Positions 23,182 through 27,716 of a stretch of 27,716 bases of DNA are shown in pieces. How positions within the stretch are numbered: position 1 is the first letter of the stretch; each line of letters starts with the position of its first letter. The translations under genes were made by a program, and so were the position numbers. The stretch is from JAVBLT01 sp031553315 (GTDB lineage: Bacteria > Verrucomicrobiota > Kiritimatiellia > RFP12 > DVOR01), in assembly GCA_031553315.1 (NCBI GenBank), contig JAVBLT010000049.1:1-27716 (forward strand). Direction: 5' to 3'. The notes below the pieces were generated by a model. That model made no database searches. It saw nothing but the letters and a program-made list of their open reading frames with translations, and was not told where the DNA came from.

Positions 23182-26100
23182 ATGAAACACACACTCGCCG
23201 CCGCCGCCCTCTTCGCCGCCGCCGCCCTTCAGGCCGGCTCCATCAGCATCAACTTCTGCCCCCTCGCCAACGCCGGCGACACGCAGCCCGGCACGCCCTA
23301 CGGCCTCATCCCCGTAGACGGCGCCAACTGGAACGCCGTAACCACCTGCGCCAACGTGAGCACCGGCGTGTTTCCCGCGGGCACCCCGCTCAAGAACGAA
23401 AGCGGCGCCGGCAGCCCCGCCTCCGCGGCGCTCATCTCCCACGCCATGTATGCCTCCACGGGCATGACCGGCCATGATGTGCTGTTAAGAACCAGCGTGC
23501 GCGATTATCCCGATTCCGAGCACAAGGGCTACCCGCAGGTTAAAGTGGAAAACATCCCCTATGCCCGGTACGACGTCTTCATTTACATGTCGAATGCCGA
23601 CTACCCGAGAAACACCCCTCTGACCATCGCCTTCAACGGCGGCCCCGACAGCGACTACTACACCATGAGCGGCATACAGACAAAAACCACAACCAACCAA
23701 AGCGAAGGCTGGGGGTCCCGCACCGTAACCGCGCTTACCCTCGGTGAAAACTGCATCCGCATTCCCGACTGCACGGCGGGCTCCTTCATCGTGAAGGGCT
23801 ACCGCAACGATTCCACCCGCCGCGCCAACATCTGCGCCATGCAAATCGTGGAGCGCAAAACCCTGACCTTCACCGCCGACACCTCCATCGACGCGGCCGA
23901 CTATGCGGGCTCCACGCTCAACCTCGTCAACGAAGGCCCCGTCGGCACGCAGCTCACCTTCACCGGCCCCTTCAGCGCCAGCGCCCTCTATTTTTCCGGC
24001 AACCCCTTCTCCGTGAATCTGACCGAGCCGCTCACCCCCGTCTACGCCGGAATCAATACCGACATCATGCTAAACGTCGACCCGTTCCTCACCGATGTGA
24101 CCACGCCCCGGGAGTTTCAGCCGCTTACCTCCCCCACAGTGAAAGGCGCCGCCTCCGGTTCCGCCGCGACCCGCCCCAACGCCCGCTTCGAAACGACCGC
24201 CGCCATCACAAGCACCGGCATCACCGTCTTGGCCCGCCAGACGCTTCCCGGAGCCGGCGTCAACGCCATCAGCCTCAACCTCGCCATCGACGGCAACAAC
24301 GACGCCACCCTTGCCAACCACAGCGGCAACGTCGGCATCTATCCCGTCGACGCCTCCCGCTGGATGGACATCGCCGGCGCCGGCAACCTCGGCGGCTACC
24401 CCACCGCCACCGTCACCAACATCCTGACCGACAGCACCGGCGCCGCCCACCCCGGCATGAGCGTGAAAATCTGCTCCAGCGGCGGTTTCTGGTCCTACGG
24501 CGGCTACTCCACCCTCGCCGCCCGCCTCCTTTACCGTTACCTCAACGACAACAACAGCGACTCTCAAAACCCCGGAACCAACTATTGCGGCGTGGCCGTC
24601 ACCGGCATCCCCTACGAAAAATACGCCGTCATCGTCTACTACAACTCCAACAGCACAAGCACGACCACCTTCGCCTCCCCCAGCATCAACGGCACCTGCT
24701 ACATGGGCGACGCCGCCCTCAAAGCCACCGTCCCCGTCAGTTCCCCCACCAACTACTGGGGGCAATGCGGTATCCCCCAGCTCCTCGAAGGCGTCAACAC
24801 CCTCATCGTGACCGGCCTCAACAACACCGACAACCCCGACGCCGTCATCTGCACCCCCTCCAAAATCGTCGGCGCAAAACGCACCTCCATCTCCGCCGTC
24901 CAGATCGTCGACATGAGCGTCATGGACAACATACAGACCTTCCGCGCCACCCTTCCCGGCGGCCCCGTCAACTTCTCCCAGATCGCGTGGGAAGACGGCG
25001 CCACCTTCGCCAACGGCATTGCCAACACCGCCGCCATCACCCTCCAGGCCGATACCGCCCTCACCCTCGACCTGCCCGAGCTGACCTTGCGCAACATCAC
25101 CATCGTCGGCAGCGGCGCCCTCCGCCTCCACACCCCCGGCGGCGCCATCCAGGTCGCCGAATGGGATCTCGGCGGCCTCAACACCCTTGAAATCAACGAA
25201 GACGCCTCCACCTACCTCCCCGCCCCCATCGCCCACCACCCCCAAACCACCCTCTACACCACCGCCACCACCCAAAACCTCACCACCGCCCCCGGCCAGA
25301 ACATCGAGCTGCGCGCCGGCACCCCCGAAGCCCCCGCCACCTACAACGTGACCTACGCAGGCGGCGCCATCCGCGTGCCCGCCGGCCACTACATCTACAA
25401 CACCACCGCCGGCGGAACCACCCAGACCAGCCTCGAATTCGGCCCCCAGGCCACCCTCAAAATGGGCCCCGACGGAACAGGCAACATCTCCATCGGCAAA
25501 ATGGACGCCCTCATCAGCGGCGGCGCCATCACCGCAGGCCGCTTCATCGCCGCCCAAGGCCTCAACAACCCCAACAGCCCCTCCACCATCCTCCAGACCG
25601 GCGGCGACATCACCCTCTCCCACGCCGAAGGCAACCTCGTGCCCGGAAGCAACAGCCAGGCCTTCATCCTCGGCAACTGGACCGGCAGCCCCTGCACCTA
25701 CACCATGACCGGCGGCAGCATCACCGTGCCCAACGGCACCCTCAACCTCGGCAACGAAAGCCCCGCCACCCTCACCCTCACCGGCGGCCGCATACAGCTC
25801 GCCGGCATCATCGGAAACGACAAAACCACCCGCACCCTCAACCTCAACGGCGGCGAGCTCGCCCTCGGCGAGCACGGCATCGCCACACCCGCCAACAGCG
25901 CCTTCACCCTTGGCGGCGGCGAATTGACCGCCCTCGCCTCCTGCCCCGTGACCAACGCCTTCACCGCCGCCGACGGAACCACCTCCACCCTCTCCGCCGC
26001 CCCCGGCGCCACACTCACCTTCACCGAACCCCTCGCCGGCATGGGCAACCTCCTCACCGGCAACCCCGAAAAAGACCGCAACGGCACCGTCGCCATCAAC

Positions 26101-27012
26101 GGCGGCGACATCGCCGGAAACATCACCGCCCAAAGCGGCACCCTCGCGCTCAACGGAACACTCACCGGCCAGCGCCTCCACCGCCACCTGCGCCTCACCG
26201 TCACCGCCTGGCCCAAAACCAACCCCAACGGAAACCTCAACGACATCAACAACGGCCTCGTCATCGCCGAATTCATCCTCCTTCACAACGGCCAGCCCGT
26301 GGCATGGGGTTCAGGCAAATCCGCAGCCTCGACCCCCGCCCCCATGCAATACTACGAAACCAAAAACATATTCGACGCCAGCTACACCAACGCCTACCTC
26401 TGCAAACCCGGCGCATCCGTAAACGAAATCGTCATCACCATCGACCGCGACACCACCGCCCCCTTCGACAGCTACCAGATCCTCGCCGGCACCAACAACG
26501 GCCGCAACCCCACCGCCTGGACCCTCGAAGGCAGCTACGATAAAACCGTCTGGGTTCCCCTCGATTCACAAAACATCCCCCTCAGCGACATCGTCGCCTG
26601 GACCTCCGCCGGCGGCGACCCCGCCACCATCGGCCCCAACCAGGCCCGCACCTTCCCCCTGGCCGCCGCCCAAACCCCCACCCTCGCCATCGGCCCCGGA
26701 GCCACCCTCACCGGCACCGGCGCCACCGCCCACACCCTCGCCCTCCAGGCAGGCTCCAGCCTCCGCAGCACCGGAACCCCCGCCGAAGCCCTCACCGCCC
26801 TCGGCCCCGTCACCCTCCCCGCCGAAGGCACCGTCGGAGCCCTCATCCCCGAAGGCGCCAGCCACACCAAAAAGTATTACATCCTGCGCGGCCCCGCCAC
26901 CGAAACCCTCGACCTCGACCGCTTCACCCCCGCCGACGGCTTCCGCATCGACCGCGACGCCGGCGGCATCTTCCTCCGCCTGCGCATCGGCACCATCCTC
27001 ACCCTCTATTGA
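23182..27012 (+). CDS. Large secreted beta-solenoid surface protein with two N-terminal repeat domains and an F5/8-type-C-like domain
   Basis: This 1276-residue protein has a clear signal peptide (MKHTLAAAALFAAAALQA). Two related ~215-residue domains follow (about 20-225 and 358-578), sharing an IS.N start, YP.. or Y..V before IPY.(R/K)Y..(F/I), and an ICAMQIVE/ISAVQIVD end. Then comes a long Gly/Thr/Asn/Leu-rich region (about 590-990) with strand-turn repeats such as GGxIxVPNGTLNLGNESPATLTLTGG, typical of autotransporter-like beta-solenoids. Next is an F5/8-type-C (discoidin)-like domain (about 996-1135, with GRNPTAWTLEGSYDKTVWVPLDSQ) and a C-terminal beta region. No beta-barrel, PEP-CTERM or LPXTG anchor is recognised. 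The ATG at 23182 follows AGGAG. It is probably an exported adhesin or glycan-binding protein; the function is inference. Confidence 0.83.
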   Translation: MKHTLAAAALFAAAALQAGSISINFCPLANAGDTQPGTPYGLIPVDGANWNAVTTCANVSTGVFPAGTPLKNESGAGSPASAALISHAMYASTGMTGHDVLLRTSVRDYPDSEHKGYPQVKVENIPYARYDVFIYMSNADYPRNTPLTIAFNGGPDSDYYTMSGIQTKTTTNQSEGWGSRTVTALTLGENCIRIPDCTAGSFIVKGYRNDSTRRANICAMQIVERKTLTFTADTSIDAADYAGSTLNLVNEGPVGTQLTFTGPFSASALYFSGNPFSVNLTEPLTPVYAGINTDIMLNVDPFLTDVTTPREFQPLTSPTVKGAASGSAATRPNARFETTAAITSTGITVLARQTLPGAGVNAISLNLAIDGNNDATLANHSGNVGIYPVDASRWMDIAGAGNLGGYPTATVTNILTDSTGAAHPGMSVKICSSGGFWSYGGYSTLAARLLYRYLNDNNSDSQNPGTNYCGVAVTGIPYEKYAVIVYYNSNSTSTTTFASPSINGTCYMGDAALKATVPVSSPTNYWGQCGIPQLLEGVNTLIVTGLNNTDNPDAVICTPSKIVGAKRTSISAVQIVDMSVMDNIQTFRATLPGGPVNFSQIAWEDGATFANGIANTAAITLQADTALTLDLPELTLRNITIVGSGALRLHTPGGAIQVAEWDLGGLNTLEINEDASTYLPAPIAHHPQTTLYTTATTQNLTTAPGQNIELRAGTPEAPATYNVTYAGGAIRVPAGHYIYNTTAGGTTQTSLEFGPQATLKMGPDGTGNISIGKMDALISGGAITAGRFIAAQGLNNPNSPSTILQTGGDITLSHAEGNLVPGSNSQAFILGNWTGSPCTYTMTGGSITVPNGTLNLGNESPATLTLTGGRIQLAGIIGNDKTTRTLNLNGGELALGEHGIATPANSAFTLGGGELTALASCPVTNAFTAADGTTSTLSAAPGATLTFTEPLAGMGNLLTGNPEKDRNGTVAINGGDIAGNITAQSGTLALNGTLTGQRLHRHLRLTVTAWPKTNPNGNLNDINNGLVIAEFILLHNGQPVAWGSGKSAASTPAPMQYYETKNIFDASYTNAYLCKPGASVNEIVITIDRDTTAPFDSYQILAGTNNGRNPTAWTLEGSYDKTVWVPLDSQNIPLSDIVAWTSAGGDPATIGPNQARTFPLAAAQTPTLAIGPGATLTGTGATAHTLALQAGSSLRSTGTPAEALTALGPVTLPAEGTVGALIPEGASHTKKYYILRGPATETLDLDRFTPADGFRIDRDAGGIFLRLRIGTILTLY

Positions 27013-27032
27013 TTTTCAAAAAGGATCCCGCC

Positions 27033-27671
27033 ATGAAACACACACTCAGCGCCGCCGCATTCCTTGCCGCCGCCGCCCTTCACGCCGGCTCCATCAGCAT
27101 GAACTTCTCCCCCGCCGACAAAACCGGCGACATCGTGGCCGGCACCCGCTACGGCCTCCTCCACGTCGACGGAGCCCACTGGAACAAAATCACCGCCGTC
27201 CAGCAAAACGGCTTCCCCGCAGCCACCGCCCTCGTCAACGAAAGCGGCGCCGCCACCGAAGCCACCGTCGCCATCAGCTCCAACACCATGCAGAATTACA
27301 ACGACAGCGCCCTCGCCCCCCTCCTGCGCTCCGCCATCCGCGATTACGGCGACGCCACCCACGACGGCTACCCCCAGGTCAAAGTGGAAAACATCCCCTA
27401 CGGGCGCTACGACCTCTACGTCTACATGTACAACGACGTCTACAACCAAAACACCGGCCTCACCCTCAGCTTCGACGGCACCGACGACACCGACCATTAC
27501 TATATGGACGGCATCATCACCAAAACCTCCACCGAACACACCGGCTGGGGCAAACGCACCAAAGCCCCCCTCACCCTGAAAAGCACAGGGGGAGTTGAGA
27601 AAGCGGGAAAAGGGCGGAAAGCACTGGCAGGGAGCGGGTTAGCGCGGATTGAGGGCGGATTGCTTAGTTGA
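27033..27671 (+). CDS. Third surface-protein paralog, truncated by a sequence break
   Basis: The signal peptide (MKHTLSAAAFLAAAALHA) and the first ~185 residues closely match the N-terminal domain of the preceding 1276-residue protein. Shared segments include GYPQVKVENIPY.RYD, the Y-M-N pattern and GWG.RT...LTL. After LTLK (near base 27585) homology stops and the frame runs on through an unrelated Gly/Lys/Ala-rich tail to a stop at 27669-27671, giving 212 residues. The paralog continues there with a conserved IRIPDC segment. The gene is therefore a fragment created by an insertion, deletion or rearrangement. The ATG at 27033 follows an AAGGA site; an earlier in-frame TTG at 27009 overlaps the upstream stop. 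If made, it would be one exported domain with a foreign tail. Confidence 0.75.
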   Translation: MKHTLSAAAFLAAAALHAGSISMNFSPADKTGDIVAGTRYGLLHVDGAHWNKITAVQQNGFPAATALVNESGAATEATVAISSNTMQNYNDSALAPLLRSAIRDYGDATHDGYPQVKVENIPYGRYDLYVYMYNDVYNQNTGLTLSFDGTDDTDHYYMDGIITKTSTEHTGWGKRTKAPLTLKSTGGVEKAGKGRKALAGSGLARIEGGLLS

Positions 27672-27716
27672 GAATGGAAAGGGCGAAAAGGGGCAATCAA
27701 TCAATATGTTGAGAAT
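27585..27716. repeat. Purine-rich segment with short direct repeats at the right edge
   Basis: From about 27585 the plus strand changes from C-rich coding sequence to purine-rich sequence. GTTGAGAA appears at 27594, 27667 and 27708; the last two copies extend to GTTGAGAAT and are 41 bases apart. GGGCGGA also occurs twice (27614 and 27652). This may be the end of a mobile or repeat element that continues beyond the window. No transposase or inverted repeat can be seen. Confidence 0.45.

Noticed and set aside
22395..23192. 265-codon minus-strand frame across the short surface gene and its leader
   Set aside because: It is Gly/Glu-rich antisense sequence, crosses an AT-rich leader, and has no recognisable domain or ribosome site.
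25200..26200. Possible tandem DNA repeat in the Thr/Gly/Asn-rich part of the large surface protein
   Set aside because: The repetition is a loose strand-turn pattern at protein level without a fixed period in the DNA, so it fits a beta-solenoid and is not a satellite or CRISPR array.

Overview
The window is GC-rich bacterial DNA with densely packed genes and a strong preference for C-ending codons (GCC, CTC, ATC). The gene content suggests a Gram-negative-type, diderm member of the PVC group (Verrucomicrobiota/Kiritimatiellota/Lentisphaerota). The pointers are an outer-membrane TonB receptor and TolC-like protein, an FAD oxidoreductase carrying golvesin-like and calcium-binding repeats, a ketol-acid reductoisomerase of the ~350-residue Bacteroidetes-like type, and very long secreted beta-solenoid proteins. 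The taxon is inferred from family resemblance only.

Layout. (1) 1-3607, minus strand: a BlaI/MecI-type repressor and a BlaR1-like M56 metallopeptidase. The usual beta-lactam sensor of the peptidase is replaced by a VIT + von Willebrand A region, and the gene runs off the left edge. The operon has a near-consensus promoter with a palindromic Bla/Mec-like operator in its spacer. (2) 3722-8669, plus strand: a five-gene operon of VTC polyphosphate-polymerase-like enzyme, DUF4956 membrane protein, HlyD-type adaptor, TolC-like lipoprotein and alpha/beta hydrolase. (3) 8657-10891, minus: a BtuB-like TonB-dependent receptor behind a cobalamin riboswitch with its own terminator. (4) 10932-13909, minus: a large secreted FAD-dependent oxidoreductase. 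(5) 14010-15908, minus: a DUF2157/GDYXXLXY membrane pair, divergent from ilvC.

(6) 15935-17158, plus: ilvC with promoter and terminator. (7) 17172-18506: a polysaccharide-flippase-like membrane protein. (8) 18526-18856: tRNA-Gly(TCC), tRNA-Leu(CAA) and tRNA-Val(TAC) behind one promoter, followed ten bases later by a membrane-anchored coiled-coil protein. (9) 19918-22305: a two-domain nucleoside-diphosphate kinase, whose first domain has lost the catalytic histidine, overlapping an aspartate-type aminotransferase, then a strong terminator. (10) 22530 to the right edge: a tandem family of secreted proteins. It holds a short form that looks like a head-to-tail deletion product, a full-length 1276-residue protein, and a third copy broken off where base composition changes abruptly.

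The best candidates for something undescribed are the M56-VIT-VWA receptor with its BlaI partner, the VTC/DUF4956/HlyD/TolC operon that lacks any classical transporter, and the shuffled surface-protein array at the right edge.
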